Shown piece after piece: positions 1 to 8,774 of a stretch of 64,000 nucleotides of DNA. The position numbers and the translations under genes were made by a program. The notes under the pieces are model-generated. The model saw only the letters and a program-made list of their open reading frames with translations. It had not been told where the DNA came from and made no database searches. This DNA comes from Leptospira kirschneri serovar Cynopteri str. 3522 CT. GTDB taxonomy: Bacteria > Spirochaetota > Leptospiria > Leptospirales > Leptospiraceae. The DNA lies in contig NZ_AHMN02000004.1 of assembly GCF_000243695.2 (NCBI RefSeq), positions 372,001 to 436,000 on the forward strand. Reading direction: 5' to 3'. Each line of letters begins with the position of its first letter. Position 1 is the stretch's first letter.

Positions 1-958
1 AGCCAGGGACACATTAAGCGCTCTTGCTAAGGCCGCGGAAAATTCCGGAGTAAGCGGTTCTTACGAAGATATGAATTTCGTTTTTTCTAGGTTTGTCAAA
101 GTCTCTGAAAAAGACGCAGATGGTTATACAATCAAGGAAATCTTTTTGACCAATGAGGAAGGTATCGTTTTAGCTCATTCCAATCCGGAATATCTTGTAG
201 AAAACTTAAAAAAAAGAAAACCGATTTCTTTATATCAAGATCCACTTTACACCAGGGCTTTTCATCTTCGCAAGTGGCAGGTCAGTATTCCGGTTCTTTT
301 GAGTCAAAAGAAAGATTTTATTTCTAAGAGTTTTTTCTTTTCTAAGTTCGAAAAATTTTTTCCTGAAATCAACGAACCGGAAATTCTTCTTTCAGCGGCA
401 ATCTATCATCCAATAAAATTAGAAAGAGTCGCCGCGATTCATATGATCTACGACAGGGGAAACTTTCGTAAGTTCGTTTTTCAGCAAACGGAACTTTTAG
501 AATGGCTTCTTAGAAATGATTCTTTGATTGCTTTAGGCGCGGCTTTATTTTTAGAATTTGTATATTTACTTCTGACTTTGATGGGCTCTAAAAACGATCG
601 TTCCAGACCTTTTGTAGAAAAAGTTTCTCATTCGCAAGAAGTTCATGTTCCGGTTCTTGCAAAACATTCTAGTCCTTTGAGTTCGGTCGTTTTTCCTGGA
701 AGTTTGGGAAATTCCGAGCAGAACCCTGAATCGATACAAACAGAACCAGTTTTATCTTCATCCGATTTGCAGACCACGTCACAAACTCAATCTTTCGAAC
801 CAACTACAGTGGCAACCGAAGCGATTCAGAAAATAGAAACGACAGAGATTAAAACGGAAGCGAGTCTTTCTCAAGTCATAATGAAAACCGAACCAGCCGT
901 TTCTAAAATCGATCTTACTTCCAAAGAAGAAGTTTTAGACGCGATTTATTTAGGATAA
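1..958 (+). CDS. Membrane-anchored protein, 5' end outside window
   Basis: The reading frame is already open at base 2 and runs through the first internal ATG at 71, so this is the 3' part of a longer gene. The visible part has about 150 residues with sensor-like mixed character, then one strongly hydrophobic segment (about nt 524-583, residues 152-171 counted from the ATG at 71), then a low-complexity tail of about 120 residues rich in Thr, Ser, Gln and Glu. This suggests an extracytoplasmic domain, one membrane helix and a disordered cytoplasmic tail. The next gene (STAS/zinc ribbon) starts 6 bases later, so they are probably one operon. I do not recognise the family. Confidence 0.75.
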   Translation, partial: ARDTLSALAKAAENSGVSGSYEDMNFVFSRFVKVSEKDADGYTIKEIFLTNEEGIVLAHSNPEYLVENLKKRKPISLYQDPLYTRAFHLRKWQVSIPVLLSQKKDFISKSFFFSKFEKFFPEINEPEILLSAAIYHPIKLERVAAIHMIYDRGNFRKFVFQQTELLEWLLRNDSLIALGAALFLEFVYLLLTLMGSKNDRSRPFVEKVSHSQEVHVPVLAKHSSPLSSVVFPGSLGNSEQNPESIQTEPVLSSSDLQTTSQTQSFEPTTVATEAIQKIETTEIKTEASLSQVIMKTEPAVSKIDLTSKEEVLDAIYLG

Positions 959-964
959 ACAAAA

Positions 965-1900
965 GTGGAAATCAGATCCAGACTTTCCGAAAATATCCTA
1001 AAACTTAAATTAAAAGGACGTTTGGATTCTGCAAGTGCTGAGGATTTTTATTCGTATCTAAAATCGAAATGGGAAGAAGGAATCCGTAAATTTTTATTTT
1101 TTTGCGAGGAATTAGAATATATTGAATCCGAAGGGATCGAAGTTCTTGCTAGGTTCGAAAATTTTTTGAAAAACAGAGGCGCTTCTTCCGCCTACTGCGC
1201 GTTTAACGAAGAATGTAAAACTCTTTTGAGTTTTTTAGGTTTTGGAAGATCGATTTCTTTTTTTGACGATTCTAATCGTGCCGAGGAATTTCTTTCTTCG
1301 ATCAAAATTTTAGATCAAAGAAGTTCCGTTTCTTCTACTTCTAAAATCCAAAGAAATTCTCCGGTTCAATTTTATTCTTCTCGTAAGAGTGAAACTTCAC
1401 GCGATATTTTTATTCCGGAAATTAAAACCGTTCCCGAAGTTGGAAACGAATCTTTGAAATCGGAGTCTATAGGTTCTTTCGGACTTGCTAGTCAATCTCA
1501 GAGATTACAGGCCTTTTTAAACGAAGAAGAAGCTTCACAAAAAGAAAAAGAACTCTATAAAGTAGATACTTCTTCTTTGAAATCATCCTCTAAAATAGAG
1601 GAGAAAACTTCCTCCTTAAAATCGGATTCTTCTTCTTCTTCTCAGTTAGAAGAATCATCAGATATAAAAATCAAATCTATCTTAAACCCAACTTCCCAAG
1701 AGTATTCCGCAAAGTCGGCTTTGGAAAAAGCGATTCAGACGGAAAAAAATTTTCCAAAAAAAATCATTTATTGCGGAGCCTGTTCTTCTCGAATTCGGGT
1801 TTCTAAACCGGGAAGATACCAGTGTCCCGCTTGTCAGATTCAGTTTGACCTAAATAGCATGGACGGGGTTCGATACCTAGAAAAACTTCTAGGAACCTAA
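965..1900 (+). CDS. STAS-domain protein with C-terminal zinc ribbon
   Basis: Starts with GTG. Residues 1 to about 105 look like a STAS (anti-sigma-factor antagonist) fold: a repeated beta/alpha pattern with the segment LEYIESEGIEVL at the place where the phosphorylatable Ser loop normally sits. A serine-rich linker of about 150 residues follows, then a C-terminal Cys4 zinc ribbon, with CGAC and CPAC knuckles separated by about 15 residues (around residues 270-290). STAS domains bind anti-sigma kinases or work as partner-switch modules; the zinc ribbon is an unusual addition. The gene lies 6 bases after the upstream membrane protein and 3 bases before murJ, so co-transcription is likely. The function is inferred from the domain only. 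Confidence 0.8.
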   Translation: MEIRSRLSENILKLKLKGRLDSASAEDFYSYLKSKWEEGIRKFLFFCEELEYIESEGIEVLARFENFLKNRGASSAYCAFNEECKTLLSFLGFGRSISFFDDSNRAEEFLSSIKILDQRSSVSSTSKIQRNSPVQFYSSRKSETSRDIFIPEIKTVPEVGNESLKSESIGSFGLASQSQRLQAFLNEEEASQKEKELYKVDTSSLKSSSKIEEKTSSLKSDSSSSSQLEESSDIKIKSILNPTSQEYSAKSALEKAIQTEKNFPKKIIYCGACSSRIRVSKPGRYQCPACQIQFDLNSMDGVRYLEKLLGT

Positions 1901-1903
1901 TCT

Positions 1904-3499
1904 TTGTCCAACGCAGCTTCACGTAGTATCGCTCTTTCTTTTTATACGTTTTTATCTAGAATTTTAGGCCTTCTTCGAGATCATTTTATGGCCGTTTCCT
2001 TTGGAACCGGTATGGTGGCTTCGGCGTTTTCGGTGGCGTATCGTCTTCCTAATATGTTTCGTAATCTTTTGGCGGAAGGTACACTGTCTCAATCCTTTCT
2101 TCCTCTTTACGCAGAGTCCGGTAAAATAAGCGAAGAAGAAGCAAAAGTAATGAGCGGAGCGATTTTGTCTTTTTTATTTTTTATTTTATCTATTTTAGTG
2201 GGTATCGTATTTCTTTTCTCTCCTTTTTTTCTCCCTATTCTTGTAGGAGGAACAAAAGAATATTCTAATTTAGTAATAGAGCTTACTTATATTCTGTTTT
2301 TTTTAATCGTTACTGCTAGTCTTTCCGCTATCTTTATGGCGATTTCCAATTCTAAAAATCGTTTTTTTGTACCTTCTCTTTCTCCGATCATTCTGAATTT
2401 ATGTTATCTATTCGTTTTTATTTGTTTGTTCCCGTTTGTGGAAGATTTACACGATAGAGTGATTGTACTTTGTTTTGCGATTGTTACCGGAGGTTTTTTA
2501 CAACTGGCGGTTCAGGTCTGGTATGTTTGGAAAAATAAAGACACGCCTAAAATCAACTGGAACTGGAAACATCCATCCATTCAAAAAATTTTTAAACTGA
2601 TGCTTCCAGCAGCATTAGGCGGAAGTTTTTATCAGTTGAGTTTACTCGTAGATATTTTTTTGGCTAACTGGGTACAAAATCAAAATCCAGGACTTGGTGC
2701 AGTCGTAAGTTTAGATTATTCTCAAAGATTGGTTCAGTTGCCCACTGGGATCATCGGGGTCGCACTTGCCACTACAATTTTGCCCGCTCTTTTGCAATCT
2801 CTTAAAAAAGAAGAATGGTCTTCTATACGTCAGGAACTTGCAGGCGCGCTTGAGTTCGCATTATTTTTGACAGTACCTGCTGCTCTTGGGATGGCGTTTC
2901 TTGCGGGTCCAATTTTAGATTCTATTTATTTCGGAGGAAAATGGGATCACATTGCCACTCGCACAGCGATTCAACCCTTGGTTTTTTATTCTATTGCGAT
3001 TCCTTTTTTTAGTATTAATAAAATATTAATTTCTTCATATTATGCGTTTCAAGATACAAAAACTCCTCTTCGGATTCAGTCAATATCGTTTACGATCAAC
3101 ATCGTTTTGAATTTATCTTTGATTTGGTTTTTAAAACATTCTGCGATCGCCTTATCTTCTGCGATTTCTGCTATAGTCACTTTTTTACTTTTAGGAATCT
3201 TTTTGAAAAAACACAAAGTCGGATTCCCTTGGATCGAAATCTTTAAAAAAATTTCCAAAATGTCGATTCCGTTTTTGTTATTGGGAAGTTATCTTTTTTT
3301 TCATCAATTTTTCTTATATTCGACGATTCTAAATTATTTGAGATCGATTGGGATCGACTACGTACAATCTTCTAGAATTCATTTAAGTTTAGTGATATTT
3401 CCGTCAGTCTTAATTTTTTTCATTTCCAGTCTCATTTTTAAAGTGGACGGGATATATCTATTGACCCGAAAGTTTCGTCGAAAACAAGAAATCGCCTAA
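1904..3499 (+). CDS. murJ: Lipid II flippase MurJ (MviN)
   Basis: A 531-residue polytopic membrane protein that begins with TTG only 3 bases after the preceding stop. It has the N-terminal MviN signature (LSRILGLLRDHFMAVSFG and FRNLLAEGTLSQSFLPLY) and about 14 hydrophobic segments, at the usual family length. MurJ flips undecaprenyl-linked peptidoglycan precursor (lipid II) across the inner membrane and belongs to the MOP exporter superfamily. The Arg-rich conserved residues in the first helices are present. A DUF167 gene follows after 9 bases, so the cluster is transcribed together. Identification is firm; the TTG start rests on the tight spacing and on the position of the first family motif. 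Confidence 0.93.
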   Translation: MSNAASRSIALSFYTFLSRILGLLRDHFMAVSFGTGMVASAFSVAYRLPNMFRNLLAEGTLSQSFLPLYAESGKISEEEAKVMSGAILSFLFFILSILVGIVFLFSPFFLPILVGGTKEYSNLVIELTYILFFLIVTASLSAIFMAISNSKNRFFVPSLSPIILNLCYLFVFICLFPFVEDLHDRVIVLCFAIVTGGFLQLAVQVWYVWKNKDTPKINWNWKHPSIQKIFKLMLPAALGGSFYQLSLLVDIFLANWVQNQNPGLGAVVSLDYSQRLVQLPTGIIGVALATTILPALLQSLKKEEWSSIRQELAGALEFALFLTVPAALGMAFLAGPILDSIYFGGKWDHIATRTAIQPLVFYSIAIPFFSINKILISSYYAFQDTKTPLRIQSISFTINIVLNLSLIWFLKHSAIALSSAISAIVTFLLLGIFLKKHKVGFPWIEIFKKISKMSIPFLLLGSYLFFHQFFLYSTILNYLRSIGIDYVQSSRIHLSLVIFPSVLIFFISSLIFKVDGIYLLTRKFRRKQEIA

Positions 3500-3508
3500 A
3501 ACAAAAAG

Positions 3509-3730
3509 ATGAAACTTACGGTTTACGTAAAGCCGAACTCTAAAAAGGTTTTCATTCGAAAGGAAGAAAACGGAGTTCTAACGATCGCGGTTCGAGAACC
3601 AGCCTTAGAAGGAAAAGCAAACGAAGCAGTGATTGAATCTATTTCCAAAGAAATGAAAGTTCCTAAAAGTAAGATTCGAATTTTATCCGGCCAAAAAAAC
3701 AAAAAGAAAACAATCGAAATCGATCTTTAA
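3509..3730 (+). CDS. DUF167 / YggU family small protein
   Basis: A 73-residue protein matching the DUF167 (YggU) pattern: a basic start with VKPNSKK, then AVREPALEGKANEAVIE, and a C-terminal SKIRILSGQKNKKK segment. It is close to full length for the family. The fold is a small alpha/beta domain; the cellular role in bacteria is unknown. It starts 9 bases after the murJ stop and ends 10 bases before the next gene, consistent with one transcript. Family assignment is confident, function is not. Confidence 0.88.
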   Translation: MKLTVYVKPNSKKVFIRKEENGVLTIAVREPALEGKANEAVIESISKEMKVPKSKIRILSGQKNKKKTIEIDL

Positions 3731-3740
3731 AATCTTTTTT

Positions 3741-5228
3741 ATGATAAAAAACCGAATCCTAATTACGATCTTACTTCTACTTCCTGGGATTCTTGCGGCA
3801 CAAAATAGAAGTTATACGGAAGATCCTTTCGACGAATTGATTAGAGAAAAAAAAGAAATTTTCGGAAGTGAAAAAGAAGAAAAATATCCGGTTCGGATGC
3901 TTTTCGTAGACGTTGAAAAATGGCCAGGACATTTATCTTGGCACGCGTTTTGGTTTATTAGAAAAACCGATTATCCAAAATTTAAGCAATTTAGAATATT
4001 CCCATTTTATAATTCTATTGAAGCGAAGTCTGGAAAGGCAAGCCTGGATTCTGTTTTTCCACTTTTTAGTTATCGTAGAGTAGAAAGAAACGGATTTCAG
4101 GAGAAGACTTTTTTATCACCTCTTTTTTACAGTAATAACGTAGAGCCGATAGGCGGTGGAATTGGTTATAGGGAATCTTCTAAATTTTATTGGTTAGGTT
4201 ACAATTCTAACTCTTCTGGTCCTGGGTTTGAAAAAAAATTTTCTATGTTTCCGGGTTTTTTACCTTTGTTGATTTTTGAATCCGATTTCAATAACGGAAT
4301 CAGATCCAATTCTATGATGGTTCTTCCTTTATTTTATTTTCATAAAAATTCTTTGGAAGAATCAGACACTTGGTTTACTTTACTAAGATGGGGGCATGAT
4401 ACAGAAAAGAAATTTTTTAATTTTCTACCGTTTATATATTATACCAATTATAAAATCAAAGAAGATTATTCGTTTACTTTTTTTCCATTGTATCATCAAT
4501 CCAGGTCGACTGGCTTAAACTCTCAAATGTTTTCTCATTATTCTCCTTTTTTATTTTGGGAAAAAGAAAAGTTTTTGGATTCGGAATGGGAATCTTCCTT
4601 TTTACCTTTATTTTTATTTTATAAATCAAAGTTACTCGTTTCCGGAAAAGAAACCACTCGTTTATTTTTTGCACCATTGGCTCTGTATCTTAAGGACAAT
4701 GGAGAAAATTATAAAATTCGAAACTTTCTAGTGTTTCAATGGGGAAAAGAAAACGACTGGAGTTATTTTAGGATTCTTCCTTTTTTCTATTGGTCCAAAA
4801 CGAAAGATCAGTCGGATAACGTTTTAACTTTTTTCCCTTTTTGGTTTTATAAAACAAATTCTTATTTCCATATTCCTTTATTAGGTTTTTTTCATACTTC
4901 TTTTGATGATCAAAGCGAAACGGTTGCCCCGTTTTTTTATAAGTATAGCACATCGTATGAAGAAGAATTCTTTCTTTTAGGTTACCATTCTCGTTACGTT
5001 AGACCTGGTTCTTCTGATTTTGACAGTTTTATTCGTTTTTATCCGTTTTATTATTCCTCCTACAAACAAGACGGTTCGTCCTTTTTAGGTCTGGCGGGTT
5101 TATTTTATCGTTGGAAAGATTCTAAAGACGAAACCGTTACTAGAACTATTTTACCCTTTCATTATTATCAAAAAATGAATATAATCTTTTGCTTCCTTTC
5201 TATTTTAGATTTGGAGGAGATGATATAG
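3741..5228 (+). CDS. Giant exported aromatic-repeat protein, N-terminal part (frameshifted)
   Basis: A 495-residue reading frame with a signal peptide (hydrophobic stretch ending near LPGILAAQ) followed by short repeats of about 30-45 residues centred on Phe/Tyr/Pro motifs such as FFPLYH, FPFWFY and LPFFYW. This pattern suggests repeated beta hairpins of a secreted or outer-membrane protein, but I do not recognise a named family. The frame ends prematurely: the last residues after the A tract at 5170-5175 lose the repeat character, while the same repeat continues without a break in the -1 frame (next entry). Together they would code for about 1538 residues. The gene is probably a single frameshifted one, or is decoded by slippage. 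Confidence 0.75.
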   Translation: MIKNRILITILLLLPGILAAQNRSYTEDPFDELIREKKEIFGSEKEEKYPVRMLFVDVEKWPGHLSWHAFWFIRKTDYPKFKQFRIFPFYNSIEAKSGKASLDSVFPLFSYRRVERNGFQEKTFLSPLFYSNNVEPIGGGIGYRESSKFYWLGYNSNSSGPGFEKKFSMFPGFLPLLIFESDFNNGIRSNSMMVLPLFYFHKNSLEESDTWFTLLRWGHDTEKKFFNFLPFIYYTNYKIKEDYSFTFFPLYHQSRSTGLNSQMFSHYSPFLFWEKEKFLDSEWESSFLPLFLFYKSKLLVSGKETTRLFFAPLALYLKDNGENYKIRNFLVFQWGKENDWSYFRILPFFYWSKTKDQSDNVLTFFPFWFYKTNSYFHIPLLGFFHTSFDDQSETVAPFFYKYSTSYEEEFFLLGYHSRYVRPGSSDFDSFIRFYPFYYSSYKQDGSSFLGLAGLFYRWKDSKDETVTRTILPFHYYQKMNIIFCFLSILDLEEMI

Positions 5229-8200
5229 ATTACGTTTCCTTTAGTCCGTTTCATTATAAACTTAGATCAAAAAACGTAGATACAGATTGGGTTTGGCTTT
5301 ATTATTCTTCGGAAGATAGGAAAGAAAAAACGAGTTCGCTTTTTGTGGCGCCTTTTTACTTTGAGTGGAAAAGTCCTGAGTCTAGAGGAGATATTTTACT
5401 TCCCGCGTATCTCAAATATTATGAAAAGAACAAAAACTTAGAATTGTATTTTGGAGGTTTTTCCGTTTCTCAAACAGTTGGAAGGTTCGACGCTTCTTTC
5501 AAATCGAACGCTTTCGAAAAAGAATACTATATAGATTTAGATTATTCTTTTATTTATAATTTATTTAGCATTTCTTTGCGAAAAGAAGTTTCCAATCCAC
5601 TTACTTTTTTTACGGATGAAAAAAAAGAAGAAGAGTTAGCTTTAGTACAAGTTCAAAACCCAAAAAGTAATGAAGTTAAAAAAAGTTTTAGCATCGAAAA
5701 GACGAGTGAGGAATCTAAGACACTTGCATCGAATGAAAATTCCAATTTCGCTTCTTATAAAAAATTGGCTAGGGAAACTTCTAAAAATTATTTCGGCTGG
5801 GAAGCTTTGTTTGGAATTGTCAGTTATCAATCCGGAGACTATAAAAAACATTTTCGAATTCTTCCCTTGACTTGGTTTACTTGGGGGACAAACAGCAAAG
5901 ATTACATATTTTTTTGGCCTTTGCCGCCCGTTTTTTTTGGAAAGGTGGGAAACGAATCGTATCGGGTTGTGTTTCCTTTTTACGCAGAACAAAAGAAAGG
6001 AACAGACTTTGTTCTTTCTTTAGGAATTTTTCTATTTTTAATGGAAAAAGAAAAAGATCGTAGGGAATATTCCATTCTTTGGCCTTTAATACGTTATGCG
6101 AAATCTAGAGAAGAAATTTCGTATCGTTTTTTTCCTATTTTTACCCATCGTGAAACCGCAGAACGCTTAGAAACGAAAAGTATATTCTATTATCGTTATA
6201 AAGAAAAAACCGTAAGTTACGAAATTTCTTCTTTTCACGGAATTTTATTTCCTTTCTACCAGGCTTCCGAAGAAATTTTTACAAAAAAAGATTTTAGATC
6301 CGGTTCTGGTTATAATACTTTGATTCCTTTTTATTTCCGAAACTACTCGGATCATTTTGAAAGTGAAAAACAGATTTTTCAAGAAAGAAATTTATATTCT
6401 ATTTTATTCTTATATTCTTATAAAGAGGATCTGCTTTTAAAAAGAAGAGAATCTTCTTTCCTAAGTCCGTTTTATTATTTTTCATATGAAGAATCAGATG
6501 TTTCGTCTATTTCCGACCTAAATTTGATTTTGCCGATTCCTTTTATCGTTTGGGGAAGGGACAAAAAGGGAGAGGATGGGGACAAACGATTTCATTTTAT
6601 CTTAGGTTATTATACCTCTTCTTTTTTTCAGAGATCAGTGAACGCTACTTTACGAAAATCTTCTTGGAATTTTCTTTTATTTACGGGTGGAGAAAAATAT
6701 ATAGACGATTCTTATTCTTCTTTAGGAGCGCAGGAAACGACCCGTTTTTATTTATTTCCGTTCTATTTTGGAGAAGAAATCACGGAAGGCGGAAATTGGA
6801 CGTATCGATCTCATAAAATTCCGATTTTATATTCCAGCCAAACAACTCCTAATTCTTATGATATTACAATTTTATTATTTTCTGGATTTAAATCTGATCC
6901 GGAATCGGGAATCAAACGTACAATGATTCTTCCTTTTTGGTATCAGAGTGAGAACATAGATAAGATCTCTGGAAATGATTATAAGAATTTTAAAACTTTC
7001 ACCCCAGTTTTTTTTCAAACAGAAACTTCTGAAAATTGGGCAAACGGAGAAAATAGTTCCAAAATTTCTAGGTTCTATACAATTCTTCCACTTCCAATGT
7101 TTTATACGTTTGAATCTAAAATCAAACGTGGTCCGAATGCTTCTCGTGATTTAGTTGTAGAAGATGAATGGGGTTTTGATTGGTTGCTTTTTATCAATTA
7201 TAAAAAGGAGAATAAAACTCTTTTTACAATTGAAACACAAACGGTTTCAGAAAATAAAACTCGAATTACAACTGAAACAGAATCAGTTTCACTCAAGACG
7301 TTATTTGCTCTTTATGGTTATGAAAAGAGTGAAAAATTTTCAAACCGTACCACAGTTTTAAAACGACAGATCAGTACTTACTTTTTTCCATTGTTTTTTT
7401 ATAAAAGTACCGATTTGAAAGATGATTCATCTACTTATAGGTGGATGGTTCCGATTTTAGTTTATAGAAGTTTTCAAGGAAATCAGGACGGGACCGTGAT
7501 TTCTCATACCAATTTACTTGGAATTTTATTTGATTATCAAAGAGATGACGTAATGAAAAAGAATAGTGTCTTTTTCTTTCCTTCGATTTACTATTCTAAC
7601 GATCAAAAAAACAAAGATAAAACTTTTTTCTTTCTTCCTTTCTTTTATACTCGGTCGTATGGAGATTCAGAATCCAATTTTTTTATCCTAGGTTATTATC
7701 AACGTAATAGTGAATGGTCCAATCGTTATAACTTTTTATACTTATTCGATTTGGAATCCTACGTGTCCGATCAAAGAAAAGAGCTTAGTCTTTTTTTGGG
7801 AGTATTTAACGCGGAGTTTGAAAGGAACAGAACACGATGGGGTGTTTTCGGAGGGATTCTGTTAGGTTACGAATCTACTCCTCAGATGACTGATTGGAAT
7901 TTTTTATGGATTCGGTATTTAAATTCTCCTCAGGAAAAAATCCAAAACTTTCTACCTATTTATAGATACGGCGAAACCCAAGAAGGTTATTCGTTTTTAG
8001 CGCCTCCGATTTTGACGTATCATTCAAAGGATTCTGAAGGTTCGATCACGTTAGGTGGCCTTGGTCTTATTTATTACCAGAATCGTTCCGAAATGGAGAA
8101 AGAAGAATCCACCAAAATTTTAGGAGGACTTTTGTACTTCTCCGAAAAAAAAGCGCTTAGAGGTTTTCAAAATTACGGAGTTTTAGGGGCACCTTTTATC

Positions 8201-8356
8201 GGAGGATTACTTTGGAATTACGAACTAGAAGAAGAGACCGGTTTCCAAAAAATGTCCTTTTTAAAATTTGTTTTTAGTAGGACTACTTATAAGGGTAAAA
8301 CTTGGAACAGTTACTTTGGAATTTCTCCTTCTTTGTGGTTTGATGAAAATGATTAA
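5189..8356 (+). CDS. Giant aromatic-repeat protein, C-terminal part (frameshifted)
   Basis: Continuation of the preceding gene in the -1 frame; 1055 residues from the first TTG. The frame is in fact open from the A tract at 5170-5175, where it reads KNEYNLLLPFYFRFGG, so the TTG is probably not a true start. The same Phe/Tyr-rich motifs recur throughout (LPFFYTR, FFPSIYY, FPLFFYK), spaced by charged loops, ending in a region of Gly-rich strands (LGGLGLIYY) that could close a barrel. No signal peptide of its own and no good ribosome site at 5189. It is followed by a 418-base gap. Unknown function, presumably envelope-located because the upstream half carries a signal peptide. Confidence 0.72.
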   Translation: MLPFYFRFGGDDIDYVSFSPFHYKLRSKNVDTDWVWLYYSSEDRKEKTSSLFVAPFYFEWKSPESRGDILLPAYLKYYEKNKNLELYFGGFSVSQTVGRFDASFKSNAFEKEYYIDLDYSFIYNLFSISLRKEVSNPLTFFTDEKKEEELALVQVQNPKSNEVKKSFSIEKTSEESKTLASNENSNFASYKKLARETSKNYFGWEALFGIVSYQSGDYKKHFRILPLTWFTWGTNSKDYIFFWPLPPVFFGKVGNESYRVVFPFYAEQKKGTDFVLSLGIFLFLMEKEKDRREYSILWPLIRYAKSREEISYRFFPIFTHRETAERLETKSIFYYRYKEKTVSYEISSFHGILFPFYQASEEIFTKKDFRSGSGYNTLIPFYFRNYSDHFESEKQIFQERNLYSILFLYSYKEDLLLKRRESSFLSPFYYFSYEESDVSSISDLNLILPIPFIVWGRDKKGEDGDKRFHFILGYYTSSFFQRSVNATLRKSSWNFLLFTGGEKYIDDSYSSLGAQETTRFYLFPFYFGEEITEGGNWTYRSHKIPILYSSQTTPNSYDITILLFSGFKSDPESGIKRTMILPFWYQSENIDKISGNDYKNFKTFTPVFFQTETSENWANGENSSKISRFYTILPLPMFYTFESKIKRGPNASRDLVVEDEWGFDWLLFINYKKENKTLFTIETQTVSENKTRITTETESVSLKTLFALYGYEKSEKFSNRTTVLKRQISTYFFPLFFYKSTDLKDDSSTYRWMVPILVYRSFQGNQDGTVISHTNLLGILFDYQRDDVMKKNSVFFFPSIYYSNDQKNKDKTFFFLPFFYTRSYGDSESNFFILGYYQRNSEWSNRYNFLYLFDLESYVSDQRKELSLFLGVFNAEFERNRTRWGVFGGILLGYESTPQMTDWNFLWIRYLNSPQEKIQNFLPIYRYGETQEGYSFLAPPILTYHSKDSEGSITLGGLGLIYYQNRSEMEKEESTKILGGLLYFSEKKALRGFQNYGVLGAPFIGGLLWNYELEEETGFQKMSFLKFVFSRTTYKGKTWNSYFGISPSLWFDEND

Positions 8357-8774
8357 GTTTCCGCAAAATAAAGTTGGAAAGATTTTATTATATTGTAAAG
8401 TAATAATACTCGGATGAGGATCCCTAACAAATTCGTACTATTTAGCATCCTTAGTACTTTCTAATATTAAAAAATTTTATTTTTATGTTTTATTCCATTT
8501 AAAATAATGTGAGCAGAACGTAAGAAAATCTAGGTGAATCTGGCTTGCCGGACCGAGCTTTTTAGCTTTGGTCAATAAATTGCAGGAAAGAAACCTAATG
8601 TTTTATTTTGTCTTTAGTTACAATTTATTATAGAACGCGTTTTGCTAAAGTTCCTCTCACATCGATCCATTTCGCGTTAATTTACGTTAAAATAAAATCG
8701 TTTATTATAATAAACTTAATCATTTATAAAGTTTTGGAGCATTTTTATCTTATGGAACCTTAAAAACAAAGACT
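8357..8774. other. Gap with one dispersed repeat, otherwise no gene seen
   Basis: AT-rich stretch between the giant protein gene and the leftward patatin gene. It holds copy A of the dispersed hairpin repeat (8509-8637). I see no open frame with a start and ribosome site, and no RNA gene. Confidence 0.6.
8509..8637 (+). repeat. Dispersed hairpin repeat, copy A
   Basis: Contains the block GTAAGAAAATC, then GGTGAATC, then TTGCCGGACCG, then CAATAAATTG (8573-8582), and about 40 bases later its inverted partner CAATTTATTA (8621-8630). The same blocks in the same order and spacing occur near 25559, 39526 and 40771, and inverted near 29684. Non-coding. Confidence 0.8.

Noticed and set aside
5170..5180. 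Programmed -1 ribosomal frameshift site
   Set aside because: The codons CAA AAA ATG do not give a slippery heptamer allowing both tRNAs to re-pair after a -1 shift, so loss of one A or transcriptional slippage is more likely.
5642..5992. 116-codon leftward frame inside the giant repeat gene
   Set aside because: Antisense shadow; the repeat protein runs through on the plus strand with a clear pattern.
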